From: Croceivirga sp009797885
Lineage (GTDB): Bacteria; Bacteroidota; Bacteroidia; Flavobacteriales; Flavobacteriaceae
Length of the DNA stretch: 64,000 nt
Reading direction: 5' to 3'
Assembly (NCBI GenBank): GCA_045866215.1
Contig: AP035880.1
Coordinates: 2,852,001-2,916,000, forward strand
Of the stretch, positions 7,672-16,639 are shown one piece after another; position 1 is the first letter of the stretch; the number at the start of each line of letters is the position of its first letter. A model generated the notes under the pieces. That model was not told the origin of the DNA, made no database searches, and saw only the letters and a list, made by a program, of their open reading frames with translations. The translations under genes and the position numbers were made by a program.

Positions 7672-8817
7672 CTAGGCAATTCGAAGGGAAATCTGCATAA
7701 TGGTCCCCTCCTTACTGGACGAAAGTACTTTAATTTTTCCTTTGTGGTACTCCTCTATAATTCTTTTAACTAAAGACAGACCAAGTCCCCATCCCCTTTT
7801 CTTTGAGGTAACGCCTGGGTTAAAAATATTTTGAAAATCACTTTTTGGGATGCCATGACCGGTATCGGAAATAAGTATGTGTACCTGGTTTCCAGCCTTT
7901 TCAATTTGAACGGCGATATTGCCCTTTCCCTTCATTGCATCTATCCCGTTCTTGACCAAATTTTCAATACTCCAATTGTAAAGCGGGGGGTTCAGTAGCA
8001 CCGGAAGTTCATCTATCTGGGAATTGAAGGAAAAATGAATGAGTTTGGAACTTCGCTTTTTCAGGTAGTCAAAGGCTTTGGTGGTTTCCAGGACAATATC
8101 ATGGATTTCCAGATTTGGAGTGGAACCTATTTTGGAAAACCGTTCCGTAATGGTATGCAATCGGGAAATGTCCTTTTCAATTTCTTTCGTGATCTCCGGA
8201 TTGATATGTTCACTTTTCAGCAATTCGTTCCAACCCAATAAGGAGGTTAGGGGAGTGCCAATTTGATGTGCGGTTTCCTTGGCCATACCGGCCCATAGTT
8301 TGTTCTGCTCCGAAGCTTTATTCGTCTTGAAGAAAAAGAAAATAACGGTTCCAAATAAACAAATGATCAACAACAGGGCAATTGGATAGTACTTGAGCTT
8401 ATTCAACACCTCGGAATTTCCATAGTACAGGGTCTGGAGCAAATCCCCGCCTTGAATGATCTCTATTGGCGTGTTTTCCCCGGCGAATTTTTGGATCAGG
8501 GACTGGATTTTTAAAGAATCCTCAGCGACTTCAAGGGGGATGTTGTGTGTTTTTATGGAGCCCTCCTCATTGACCAGGATCATTGGGGTAGAGGTATTGT
8601 TTCCCATAATGATCAAGGGTAAATTGCCTAATTCCTGGTCAATTGGTGATTGGAGCACCTCAAGTTCCGCAGCTGCCCAATTCTCCATTTTAAGGCGCTC
8701 CTCTTCCTTGAATTTTTCAAAAAAGCTGTTGGTGTTCCATAAAATAAGACTTACCACAACAAAGGCAGAAACAAGTAAAAAGATATTGGATGTCCGCTTT
8801 TTGGGGTTGAATTTCAT
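7672..8817 (-). CDS. sensor histidine kinase
   Basis: 381-residue kinase starting at the ATG at 8817. An upstream in-frame ATG would add about 41 residues before the membrane helix and run into the divergent promoter. Two membrane helices (about 11-28 and 144-163) enclose a roughly 115-residue extracytoplasmic sensor region. The H-box is ETAHQIGTPL with His184, followed by the N-box (NLVKNGIDAM), DTGHGIP and GWGLGLSLV of the HATPase domain. No HAMP or PAS domain and no adjacent response regulator are seen, so it is an orphan kinase. Signal unknown. Confidence 0.88.
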   Translation of the reverse strand: MKFNPKKRTSNIFLLVSAFVVVSLILWNTNSFFEKFKEEERLKMENWAAAELEVLQSPIDQELGNLPLIIMGNNTSTPMILVNEEGSIKTHNIPLEVAEDSLKIQSLIQKFAGENTPIEIIQGGDLLQTLYYGNSEVLNKLKYYPIALLLIICLFGTVIFFFFKTNKASEQNKLWAGMAKETAHQIGTPLTSLLGWNELLKSEHINPEITKEIEKDISRLHTITERFSKIGSTPNLEIHDIVLETTKAFDYLKKRSSKLIHFSFNSQIDELPVLLNPPLYNWSIENLVKNGIDAMKGKGNIAVQIEKAGNQVHILISDTGHGIPKSDFQNIFNPGVTSKKRGWGLGLSLVKRIIEEYHKGKIKVLSSSKEGTIMQISLRIA

Positions 8818-8886
8818 ACGAAGTCCTGTTGGATATAAAGATACTGGAAAAAGGATTCTTTTGTTGAAAAAGGATGGGATGCCATA

Positions 8887-8917
8887 GTTGCGCCGCGCTC
8901 CATTTTCCCTATTTTTG
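8887..8917 (+). promoter_or_regulatory. promoter of DUF3127 gene
   Basis: -7 box TATTTTTG at 8910-8917 (exact TAnnTTTG) with GTTG at 8887-8890, a three-of-four match to the -33 TTTG at 19-base spacing. It lies 21 bases ahead of the ATG at 8939. Confidence 0.65.
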
Positions 8918-8938
8918 GTGAACATAAAATTAATACGC

Positions 8939-9319
8939 ATGGAAATTCAGGGAAGGATAAAATTGATAGATGACACCAAAACCTATGGCACCAATGGTTT
9001 TAGAAAACGCGAACTTGTCGTTACCACTGAGGAGCAATATCCCCAACATATTTTGGTGGAATTTGTTCAGGATAAAACAGATTTGTTGAACAGTTATCAA
9101 GTGGGGCAATTGGTGAAGATCAGTATTAATCTTAGGGGAAGGGAATGGGTAAATCCCCAAGGGGAGACCAAGTATTTCAATTCCATTCAGGGTTGGCGTA
9201 TTGAAAATATGGAAAACGCCGCGCAGAACAATCCGGAAATGCCGCCCGTTCCCCCAATGGAAGCTTTTGAACCTGCAGAGGAATTCTCGGACGACGATCA
9301 CGACGACCTTCCTTTTTAA
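8939..9319 (+). CDS. DUF3127 protein, OB-fold-like
   Basis: 126 residues beginning MEIQGRIKLIDDT at the ATG at 8939. A TTG 51 bases upstream is in frame but precedes the promoter. The N-terminal 85 residues match the DUF3127 family of Bacteroidetes, with the FRKRELVVTT and VNPQGETKYFNSIQGWRIE segments and an OB-fold-like strand pattern. The C-terminal tail is disordered and ends in acidic residues with DDLPF, resembling the acidic tail of single-strand DNA-binding proteins. A nucleic-acid binding role is plausible but inferred. The AtoE-type transporter follows after three bases. Confidence 0.8.
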   Translation: MEIQGRIKLIDDTKTYGTNGFRKRELVVTTEEQYPQHILVEFVQDKTDLLNSYQVGQLVKISINLRGREWVNPQGETKYFNSIQGWRIENMENAAQNNPEMPPVPPMEAFEPAEEFSDDDHDDLPF

Positions 9320-9322
9320 TCT

Positions 9323-10699
9323 ATGGGCTTTACCAAGCTCATAGAACATACTTTTAGGCGCTTTTTACCTTCTCCATTTACAATTGCAGTACTGCTTACC
9401 GTGTTGACCTTGGCCCTGGCCCTGGTTTTCGGTAACGTACCTGAGCAAGGCAACCATTTACTTCACGTACTGAGGCTTTGGGAACAAGGGGTTTGGAACA
9501 ACGGACTATTGGTCTTTGCCTATCAAATGATGTTGATTTTGGTCCTTGGGCATGTATTGGTACTGAGCAGGCCCATGGAGCAATTGATCATGCGGCTGAC
9601 CGGTTTTGTTAAAAACCCTGCTAATGCAGCCATTTTGGTTGCATTGCCCACGATGTTGGTTTCTTTTTTTAATTGGGGTTTGGGATTGATTTTTGGGGCC
9701 CTTTTGGCAAGAAAGGTCGGGGAATATGCCCAAGAGCGGGATATTCCCATTAACTACCCACTCATTGGTGCCTGTGGGTATTTGGGATTAATGGTTTGGC
9801 ATGGGGGCATCAGTGGTTCCGCACCTTTAAAGGTCTCCGAAAAAGGACATTTGGAAGCGCTGATGAAAAGCTTCCAAAACGACGCATTGGTGCATGGGTT
9901 GCCCCAGTCCATTTCCACTTCGGAGACGATTTTCAGTTTTGGAAATATGCTCACCTTTATTGTGGTAGTGCTGTCAATTTCAGTATTGGTGTATTATCTG
10001 GGACGGAAAACAAAGCCTACTACAACGGATTTACGTCCGTATCAATTTCAAAAGGTCCATAAACAAGGACTTTCAGGAGCCGAAAAATTGGAACATTCCA
10101 AACTACTGTCCTTAACATTTGGCGCATTGATCTTGGCAGCCTTCCTTATCCAATATCTCCCCTTTCTAAAAAAAATGAATTTAACACCCAATCTATTGAA
10201 TTTTTTCATGTTGGGGCTTGCCATTATACTCCATGGGAACTTTTCAAGTTTTTTAAAGGCCGTGGAAGAGGCCATAGGTGATGTCTCCGGCATCCTCATA
10301 CAATTTCCGCTCTATTTTGGCATTATGGGGGTAATGGGGGGGAGCGGAATGATTGGGCAAATCTCGGATTTTTTCGTGTCCATTAGCAACAGTGTTACCT
10401 TGCCCTTATTTACCTTTTTCAGTGCGGGTTTGGTGAATGTATTCGTCCCTAGTGGTGGAGGTCAGTGGGCCATTCAGGGTCCCCTGGTGTTGGAATCCGC
10501 GTTGGCTTTGGGGGTTCCCCTGCCCAAAGCAGTTATGGCCTTGGCTTATGGGGACCAGGTAACAAATATGCTTCAACCCTTTTGGGCATTGCCGTTATTG
10601 GGCATTACAAAGCTGAAGGCCAAGGAAATTTTGCCCTACACCTTGTTGTTTATGTTTTTGGGCGGTACCATCTACATCGCGGGATTATTGTTTTTTTAA
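9323..10699 (+). CDS. short-chain fatty acid transporter, AtoE type
   Basis: 458-residue integral membrane protein of the AtoE/short-chain fatty acid transporter family, with about 12 predicted helices. The conserved segments SFFNWGLGLIFGALLARKVG near residue 113 and FVPSGGGQWAIQGP near 375 are characteristic. Members are thought to import acetoacetate, butyrate and similar acids for catabolism. It may be cotranscribed with the DUF3127 gene upstream, and aat begins about 40 bases downstream. Confidence 0.88.
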   Translation: MGFTKLIEHTFRRFLPSPFTIAVLLTVLTLALALVFGNVPEQGNHLLHVLRLWEQGVWNNGLLVFAYQMMLILVLGHVLVLSRPMEQLIMRLTGFVKNPANAAILVALPTMLVSFFNWGLGLIFGALLARKVGEYAQERDIPINYPLIGACGYLGLMVWHGGISGSAPLKVSEKGHLEALMKSFQNDALVHGLPQSISTSETIFSFGNMLTFIVVVLSISVLVYYLGRKTKPTTTDLRPYQFQKVHKQGLSGAEKLEHSKLLSLTFGALILAAFLIQYLPFLKKMNLTPNLLNFFMLGLAIILHGNFSSFLKAVEEAIGDVSGILIQFPLYFGIMGVMGGSGMIGQISDFFVSISNSVTLPLFTFFSAGLVNVFVPSGGGQWAIQGPLVLESALALGVPLPKAVMALAYGDQVTNMLQPFWALPLLGITKLKAKEILPYTLLFMFLGGTIYIAGLLFF

Positions 10700-10740
10700 G
10701 GGAATTTGCAATAATTTTGAATAAAAATTGCACCGTGGAA

Positions 10741-11412
10741 ATGGAAGGTAAGGGCTTGCCACTTTATTTTTTGGATGATCGATTGGAATTCCCTCCCGTG
10801 GAGAATGCCAATGCAGATGGGCTATTGGCCGTTGGAGGGGATTTATCCCCAGAACGGATTTTACTGGCTTATAAAAATGGAATTTTCCCATGGTTTAATG
10901 ATGATGACCTTATCTTGTGGTGGAGTCCCGATCCCAGGATGGTCCTGTTTCCGGAAAAAGTAAGGATTTCCAAGAGTATGCGGAAGGTAATGCAGGGGGG
11001 AACGTTCCGATTGACAAAAAACGAAGCTTTTGATACGGTACTGGACCATTGCGCCAAACAAAAACGAAAAGGGCAGCAGGGCACTTGGATCACCAAAAAC
11101 ATGCGGGAGGCCTACCTGCAACTCCATCAAAAAGGATTTGCAAAATCGTATGAGGTTTGGCGTGATGACGAATTGGTCGGAGGCCTTTATGGCGTTGATC
11201 TGGGCGGTGTTTTCTGCGGGGAAAGCATGTTCAGTAAGGTTTCCAATGCCTCAAAATATGCCTTTATAAAATTAGCCCATGAACTGTCCCAAAAGGGGTA
11301 TGCCCTAATTGATTGCCAAGTGCATACCAAACATCTCCAAAGCTTGGGGGGAGAAGAAATACCCCGGGAAGCATTTATAGGTATTCTAGAGCGAAACGTT
11401 AAGGGCGCTTAA
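10741..11412 (+). CDS. aat: leucyl/phenylalanyl-tRNA--protein transferase
   Basis: 223 residues from the ATG at 10741. A longer in-frame extension lies inside the transporter gene and is rejected. The motifs LLAVGGDLSPERILLAYKNG, GIFPWF and LWWSPDPRMVL near the N-terminus, and FCGESMFS in the acetyltransferase-like domain, identify Aat. The enzyme adds Leu or Phe from tRNA to N-terminal Arg or Lys, creating N-degrons for ClpAP-type proteolysis. The 3' end overlaps the convergent DUF2490 gene by 27 bases. Confidence 0.95.
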   Translation: MEGKGLPLYFLDDRLEFPPVENANADGLLAVGGDLSPERILLAYKNGIFPWFNDDDLILWWSPDPRMVLFPEKVRISKSMRKVMQGGTFRLTKNEAFDTVLDHCAKQKRKGQQGTWITKNMREAYLQLHQKGFAKSYEVWRDDELVGGLYGVDLGGVFCGESMFSKVSNASKYAFIKLAHELSQKGYALIDCQVHTKHLQSLGGEEIPREAFIGILERNVKGA

Positions 11413-12072
11413 GAAGAAAAGCACGTGTTGTAGGTCTTGACTAAAATCCTCGGTTCGGTATTCCACGCCGAATTGAAATTTGGAGGTATCACTTAACCTC
11501 CACCCTAAATTCAAGGTCAAACGGGCATCGTATTGAGGAAGGCTTCCGTTGGCTATGCTTAAAAGACTTTCTGCATTTCCAACAAAATAAGCCTCTCCAA
11601 CATCCAGTTTTTCACCTTGTAAGGGAAAGTCAAGGCTGAAACGGTAGCGAAACCGATGCGTGGTCCGGGCACTTGTTATTCGTTGCTCTGTTCGCCACCG
11701 CTGCCCATACCGGACTACAAACGGTTTGGAGGTAATATTGTACTGCTGTGTAAGTCTGAGTTCGTTGGTTCCGTCGTCAAACCCTTCTCGAAACCTGTAT
11801 AGGACTCCAAAGGCAATACTTTGGTTATCCTGAAGTTGCAAATTGGAAAAATGGACCAGGTCCAAATGCCGTACATTAAGTTGTAACTCCTCCTCCTCAA
11901 AAATATAGTTACGGTTCTGAAGGGAAAAATTGTGGGAATACGTCTCCGTAACCCCATAGTTAATGGCCAGCGAAGGTTGCCAATAGGCAGTTAGGTTTTC
12001 TTGGGAGCGTCCTAAAAAAACAATGAAAAGGAAGGGCAAGGATAACCACAACGGTCTACTGGAACAGCACAT
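11386..12072 (-). CDS. DUF2490 outer-membrane-like protein
   Basis: 228 residues with an N-terminal hydrophobic signal (about residues 8-23, ending near GRSQ). Alternating amphipathic strands with many aromatic and Arg residues (YRFREGF, RYGQRWRTEQR, RFRYRFSL) and the ending SALNVSL indicate a small beta-barrel of the DUF2490 family. Function is unknown. It overlaps the upstream same-strand gene by 17 bases, which suggests translational coupling. Confidence 0.78.
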   Translation of the reverse strand: MCCSSRPLWLSLPFLFIVFLGRSQENLTAYWQPSLAINYGVTETYSHNFSLQNRNYIFEEEELQLNVRHLDLVHFSNLQLQDNQSIAFGVLYRFREGFDDGTNELRLTQQYNITSKPFVVRYGQRWRTEQRITSARTTHRFRYRFSLDFPLQGEKLDVGEAYFVGNAESLLSIANGSLPQYDARLTLNLGWRLSDTSKFQFGVEYRTEDFSQDLQHVLFFLSALNVSL

Positions 12073-12637
12073 GGTCGTATTTGGTTTTTACCGCTTTTCG
12101 GGTCAAAAGATGTTCGCCATTGGCATCAAAGGTCAATTCAAATTCCCCGTACCCATTTTCATCTTTTGTGGCAATGATCAATTCATACCTGAGTTTTGGG
12201 AGGATTCGATTTTGAAAGGCCTCTTTTAAAGTTTGTGCTGCATCACCGGTATTTACGTATTGCCGTTGTATCTTCTTAATGCGATATTTATTATGATTCG
12301 ACTTTAAATATTGGGTCATTTTGCCAAAGGGTTCATTGGGAATATCCGTTTGTTTTATAAGGAGTTCCACATCTTCCAATACTCCTTTTTCGTCAAATTC
12401 GATACTGTAGTGAAGCTTGTCTTTTTTGAACTTTACTTCATACGATGATTTTTCACCGTCACGTTCCTTGTAATAACGCAGTCGTTTTGCGTTGTCCAAG
12501 TAGTTGGACAATAAAGCCATAACCCCGTCCGGGAGCTCCTTTTTGTCTATTCTAAATTCCTGTTCCTGCTTTTTCTGCCCAAAAGACGCAACGCAGAAGA
12601 AGAGGAGGATAACAAAGGTTGGGGATTTTAGTAACAT
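12056..12637 (-). CDS. secreted protein, PepSY-like, unknown
   Basis: 193 residues with a signal peptide ending near FGQ at about residue 20. The mature part is very rich in Lys, Glu and Tyr. It contains two roughly 70-residue repeats of the PepSY/BLIP-like style: VKFKKDKLHYSIEFDEKGVL and, further on, LIIATKDENGYGEFELTFDA. I can name no firm family. It overlaps the DUF2490 gene downstream and ends upstream of that gene's start, so the two form a pair that probably works in the periplasm or outer membrane. Confidence 0.6.
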   Translation of the reverse strand: MLLKSPTFVILLFFCVASFGQKKQEQEFRIDKKELPDGVMALLSNYLDNAKRLRYYKERDGEKSSYEVKFKKDKLHYSIEFDEKGVLEDVELLIKQTDIPNEPFGKMTQYLKSNHNKYRIKKIQRQYVNTGDAAQTLKEAFQNRILPKLRYELIIATKDENGYGEFELTFDANGEHLLTRKAVKTKYDHVLFQ

Positions 12638-12658
12638 GCTTCCTTACACTGTGATTTT

Positions 12659-14323
12659 CTAACTACTGGATTTTTTTAAAATCTTGGTCTGCCAGGGTCC
12701 AAGATGGAACGGTCTTTTCAAATTCTCCAAAAGGTTGGTCTTGCGCAATTCAAACTGTTCCTCCCTCAAATCGGTGATAAACTCTTCTGGTCCATCACCC
12801 ATATTATGGAGTATAAGGAATTCGGATTCCGAATCCCACCGTCTATAGACAAATAATTGTGGATGTTCTTCCTGCATACATTCATAATCCCCATAAACCA
12901 ATACCGGGTTTTCCTTTCGGAATGTAATCATCTCCCGATAGTAGTTAAGGATGGAGTTTTCCTTTTTTTCTTGCTCCGCTACGTTTATGGAACCATGGTT
13001 GGGATTTACGGCCAACCACGGGTCCCCAGTACTGAATCCCGCATTTTTGCTGGAATCCCATTGCATGGGCGAGCGTGCATTATCACGGCTTTGGGCATGT
13101 ACCACCTTTAAGAACCCCTGCATATCATTTCCTTTTTCTTCCTTCTCCTTCCATGCATTCAGGGTCTCTACATCATTATAATATGCAATGCCTGGATAGG
13201 CCACATTGGTCATTCCAATCTCATCCCCCTGATAAAGATACACCGTTCCTCTTAGGGTCAATAAAAGTGTAGCCAGGAGTTTAGCGGAAACTTCATGGTA
13301 TTTGCCATCATTTCCAAAGCGGGACAGCATTCTGGAAAAATCGTGGTTGCCCAAAAAAATGCTTCCCCACCCTTTATTTTTTAAAGCGTTGTCCCAATCG
13401 GAAAACACTTTTTTGAATTTGGGGAGCCCAAAGGGTTGCGGATCGTACTTTCCCCCTTCACCGCAATCAATGTACATATGGTCAAAATGGAAGACCATAT
13501 GTAATTCTCCTCTTTTTTCATCAACATAGAGGGGGGCATTTTTCAGGTTTATGCCCGGACCTTCCCCAACGGTCATGATATCATACTTGGAAAGTACTTC
13601 GCTGTTCATCTCATGCAGGTAGTCATGTATTTTTGGTCCATTGGCATATTGATTGACAATGGTGTCCTGGAATTTAACGTAGGACGTATCCTGGAAGGTT
13701 TCTGGCTTTGAAATCAGGGAAATGACATCCATTCGGAAACCATCCACTCCCTTTTTGAACCAAAATTCGATAACATCAAAGATTTCCCGCCTGACTTCGG
13801 GATTTTCCCAATTCAAATCGGGTTGTTTTTTGGTAAAATAGTGCAGATAATATTGTTCAGTGGCAGTGTCGTACTCCCAGGCACTTCCACTAAAAAAGGA
13901 CATCCAATTGTTGGGCGGTCCTCCATTTTTACCTTCATGCCAAATGTAATAGTCACGATAAGGATTGTCCCTGGATTTTTTGGATTCCCTAAACCAAAAA
14001 TGCTCATCGGAGGTGTGATTGGCCACCAAGTCCATGACCAACTTCAATCCCCTTTGGTGCGTTTGTTCCAATAAGCTGTCAAAAGCGGATTGTCCCCCAA
14101 AATCTTCGGAAATCTTGCGATAGTCACTGATGTCGTACCCATTGTCATCATTGGGGGATTCATATACCGGACAAAGCCATATTACATCAACCCCAAGTGA
14201 TTTGATATAATCCAGTTTGTCCACAATTCCAGGAATATCCCCCACCCCATTGCCAGAAGTGTCCTTGAACGAGCGCGGATATATTTGATACACCACACTC
14301 TCCTTCCACCAGGTTCTCTTCAT
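12659..14323 (-). CDS. GH13 alpha-glucosidase (oligo-1,6-glucosidase type)
   Basis: 554-residue GH13_31-type enzyme. Region I is DLVANH (98-103), region II GFRMDV with nucleophile Asp199, region III carries acid/base Glu254 (TVGEGPG), and region IV is NHD ending at Asp328. Val200 beside the nucleophile is the residue linked to alpha-1,6 preference in this subfamily, so isomaltose-type or related glucosides are likely substrates. There is no signal peptide, so it acts in the cytoplasm. It sits 16 bases downstream of an SSS sugar symporter, which probably supplies the substrate. Confidence 0.9.
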   Translation of the reverse strand: MKRTWWKESVVYQIYPRSFKDTSGNGVGDIPGIVDKLDYIKSLGVDVIWLCPVYESPNDDNGYDISDYRKISEDFGGQSAFDSLLEQTHQRGLKLVMDLVANHTSDEHFWFRESKKSRDNPYRDYYIWHEGKNGGPPNNWMSFFSGSAWEYDTATEQYYLHYFTKKQPDLNWENPEVRREIFDVIEFWFKKGVDGFRMDVISLISKPETFQDTSYVKFQDTIVNQYANGPKIHDYLHEMNSEVLSKYDIMTVGEGPGINLKNAPLYVDEKRGELHMVFHFDHMYIDCGEGGKYDPQPFGLPKFKKVFSDWDNALKNKGWGSIFLGNHDFSRMLSRFGNDGKYHEVSAKLLATLLLTLRGTVYLYQGDEIGMTNVAYPGIAYYNDVETLNAWKEKEEKGNDMQGFLKVVHAQSRDNARSPMQWDSSKNAGFSTGDPWLAVNPNHGSINVAEQEKKENSILNYYREMITFRKENPVLVYGDYECMQEEHPQLFVYRRWDSESEFLILHNMGDGPEEFITDLREEQFELRKTNLLENLKRPFHLGPWQTKILKKSSS

Positions 14324-14339
14324 AAAATAATCCTCTTTG

Positions 14340-15998
14340 TTAAGTGAAAATGAAATAGGTGCTTACTACCAATAGGGTGATGAAAGCCCCAATGGCAAAG
14401 GCATACTTCCAAGGGGTAATCTCTATGGCCTCGGTGTCCTTTTCCAAGGTAAATACCTTTTTGGGCCGTAACCAACCAAAAAGTAGCATGACCATGATGT
14501 TAAAGACAAATAGGATTCCCATTACATGGAGATAATGAGGGTAGGCTTCTGCTTTTATGATACTTAGCTGGGCCACATCCGTAATGCCCTGGGCCTGTGC
14601 CGTAATAACGGCACTTTCCCTAAAATAGGGCTCCAGGAAGAGCAGGCTGATCAAGTATAGGAGAACTCCTCCGATCATCACTACCTTGGCTCCCAATGCG
14701 GGGACTTTTTTTGTCAATATGCCGGTCATTACCACGGCAAGAATGGGAACGCTTAGACTTCCCAAAGATTGTTGAATGTACGTAAAAAGGCCGTCTGGGG
14801 CATTGGCAATAAACGGGGCAATGATCATGGATATAAATCCAAGTCCAAGCCCAAAACGCTTTCCGGCCTTTACGGTTTCTATATCGGATGCATTGGGCTT
14901 AAAGAAAAATCGGTACAGATCCACCCCAAATAAGGTGACGCTACTGTTTAAAAGACTGTTGAACGAGCTGAGTACGGCCCCAAAAAGGACCGCCGCAAAG
15001 AATCCGGTTAAGGCCGCCGGAAGGACCTTGGCTACCAAAGCGGGATAGGCTTGATCCGGATTTTCCAACTGTCCGTCGAACACATGCCAGGAAATAATTC
15101 CAGGGACAACCACCACAAGGGGGATTATAACTTTTACAAATGCAGCCAAAAGCATCCCTTTTTGACCTTCTTTTAAGCTTATGGCCCCAAAAACCCGTTG
15201 CAAGATGGATTGATTGGTGCCCCAGTAGTACACCTGTGCCAACATCATTCCGGTAAAAATGGTACCAAAAGGGATTGAGGAATCCACTTTCCCCTTCATT
15301 ACAAACTTTTCCGGGTTGGAGTTCCATAGGGTTTTTAATCCATCCCCCAAACTGCCATCCCCAATTAATAAAAGTCCAAAAATGGGAATAAGGATACCCC
15401 CCGCCAGTAGGCCTATGGCATTGATCAGATCGGAAACGGCAACTGCCTTTAATCCTCCAAACACGGCATAAATCATCCCAATGGTGCCTATGGCCCAAAC
15501 ACATATCCAGATAACGGTCCAGGAATCCATGTTAAGGACATCGGGCAAATTGAACATGGTACTAAAGGCCAGGGATCCAGAGTACAAAATGGTAGGCAAC
15601 AAAACAACCCCATAGGCGAAAAGGAAAAGGATGGAAAGTATGGCTTTGGTATGTTTATCGAACCGGCTTTCAATAAATTGCGGGATTGTGGTAATTCCCT
15701 TCTTCATATACTTTGGCAATAGAAATATTGCCGTAAAAACCATGGCAATGGCCGCAAGGGTCTCCCAGGCCATAACCATGAGGCCTTCTGCAAAAGCCTG
15801 TCCGTTCAATCCAACGATTTGCTCGGCGGATAGGTTGGTCAAAAGCAATGAACCTGCAATGGTAACGGCACCTAGGGTCCTTCCTCCCAAATAATATCCT
15901 TCGGCCGATTTTTCATCTGTTTTTCGGGTAGCGTACCAAGATACCACGGCAACAAATAGCGTGAACCCTATGAAGGATGCAATAGTTAGAAATCCCAT
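14340..15998 (-). CDS. sodium/sugar symporter, SSS family
   Basis: 552 residues with about 14 membrane helices. The SSS hallmarks are visible: EGYYLGGRTLGAVTIAGSLLL near 34-54, LTNLSAEQIVGLNGQAF near 53-70, and GAVLSSFNSLLNSSVTLFGVDLY near 333-355. It is close to the vSGLT type and should import glucose or a related sugar with Na+. It precedes the GH13 glucosidase by 16 bases on the same strand, forming a two-gene sugar-use unit without SusC/SusD homologues nearby. Confidence 0.9.
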   Translation of the reverse strand: MGFLTIASFIGFTLFVAVVSWYATRKTDEKSAEGYYLGGRTLGAVTIAGSLLLTNLSAEQIVGLNGQAFAEGLMVMAWETLAAIAMVFTAIFLLPKYMKKGITTIPQFIESRFDKHTKAILSILFLFAYGVVLLPTILYSGSLAFSTMFNLPDVLNMDSWTVIWICVWAIGTIGMIYAVFGGLKAVAVSDLINAIGLLAGGILIPIFGLLLIGDGSLGDGLKTLWNSNPEKFVMKGKVDSSIPFGTIFTGMMLAQVYYWGTNQSILQRVFGAISLKEGQKGMLLAAFVKVIIPLVVVVPGIISWHVFDGQLENPDQAYPALVAKVLPAALTGFFAAVLFGAVLSSFNSLLNSSVTLFGVDLYRFFFKPNASDIETVKAGKRFGLGLGFISMIIAPFIANAPDGLFTYIQQSLGSLSVPILAVVMTGILTKKVPALGAKVVMIGGVLLYLISLLFLEPYFRESAVITAQAQGITDVAQLSIIKAEAYPHYLHVMGILFVFNIMVMLLFGWLRPKKVFTLEKDTEAIEITPWKYAFAIGAFITLLVVSTYFIFT

Positions 15999-16067
15999 TG
16001 GTGTAGTTTAGAGTGGTTGATTAAAGCGAAAATAGGCAAATATCAAGACTTTAGGGAAACCCCTTTA

Positions 16068-16631
16068 TTAGACTTGGGAATAGCGAAAGCAGTTCACCTC
16101 ATGATCATTGACCATTCCCGTGGCTTGCATATGGGCATAAACAACGGTACTGCCCACAAACTTGAATCCCCTCTTCTTTAAATCCTTGCTCAACGTATCG
16201 GAAAGCGCGGTCTTGGCCGGGGCATCCTTATAGTTTTCAAAGGCATTTTTAATCGGTTTTCCATCTACAAAATCCCAAATGTATTTTGAAAAACTTCCAA
16301 ATTCCCCTTGAACTTTCATAAAGGCCTGTGCATTGGTTACGGTAGCGTATATTTTAAGCTTGTTCCTTATAATTCCGGAATCGTCCAATAGGGTATCAAT
16401 TTTCTTTTGATCGTATTGCGCTATTCTGTGATAGTCAAAATTGTCAAATGCCCTTCTAAAGTTCTCACGTTTTTTAAGAACGGTAATCCAACTTAAACCG
16501 GCCTGAAATGTTTCCAGGACCAGGAACTCAAACAAGGTGTCGTCATCAGTCACGGGAACACCCCATTCTTCGTCATGATAAGCTTCGTACAACGGATCGC
16601 CCAAGCACCATCCGCAACGATGTTTTTCCAT
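16068..16631 (-). CDS. tag: DNA-3-methyladenine glycosylase I
   Basis: 187 residues starting at the ATG at 16631 (MEKHRCGWC). An alternative GTG at 16640 would overlap the sbtA stop by one base. Zinc ligands match E. coli Tag: Cys6 and His19 (YHDEEWG) at the N-terminus and the H-x3-C pair in DHEVNCF near the C-terminus. The helix-hairpin region FQAGLSWITVLKKRENFR is typical. The enzyme removes 3-methyladenine from alkylated DNA. It follows the bicarbonate-type carrier on the same strand with essentially no gap. Confidence 0.95.
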   Translation of the reverse strand: MEKHRCGWCLGDPLYEAYHDEEWGVPVTDDDTLFEFLVLETFQAGLSWITVLKKRENFRRAFDNFDYHRIAQYDQKKIDTLLDDSGIIRNKLKIYATVTNAQAFMKVQGEFGSFSKYIWDFVDGKPIKNAFENYKDAPAKTALSDTLSKDLKKRGFKFVGSTVVYAHMQATGMVNDHEVNCFRYSQV

Positions 16632-16639
16632 AGATTTCA

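Noticed and set aside
14941..15504. Minus-strand alternative frame of 187 codons inside the sugar symporter gene
   Set aside because: It is an out-of-frame shadow of the symporter with odd amino acid composition.
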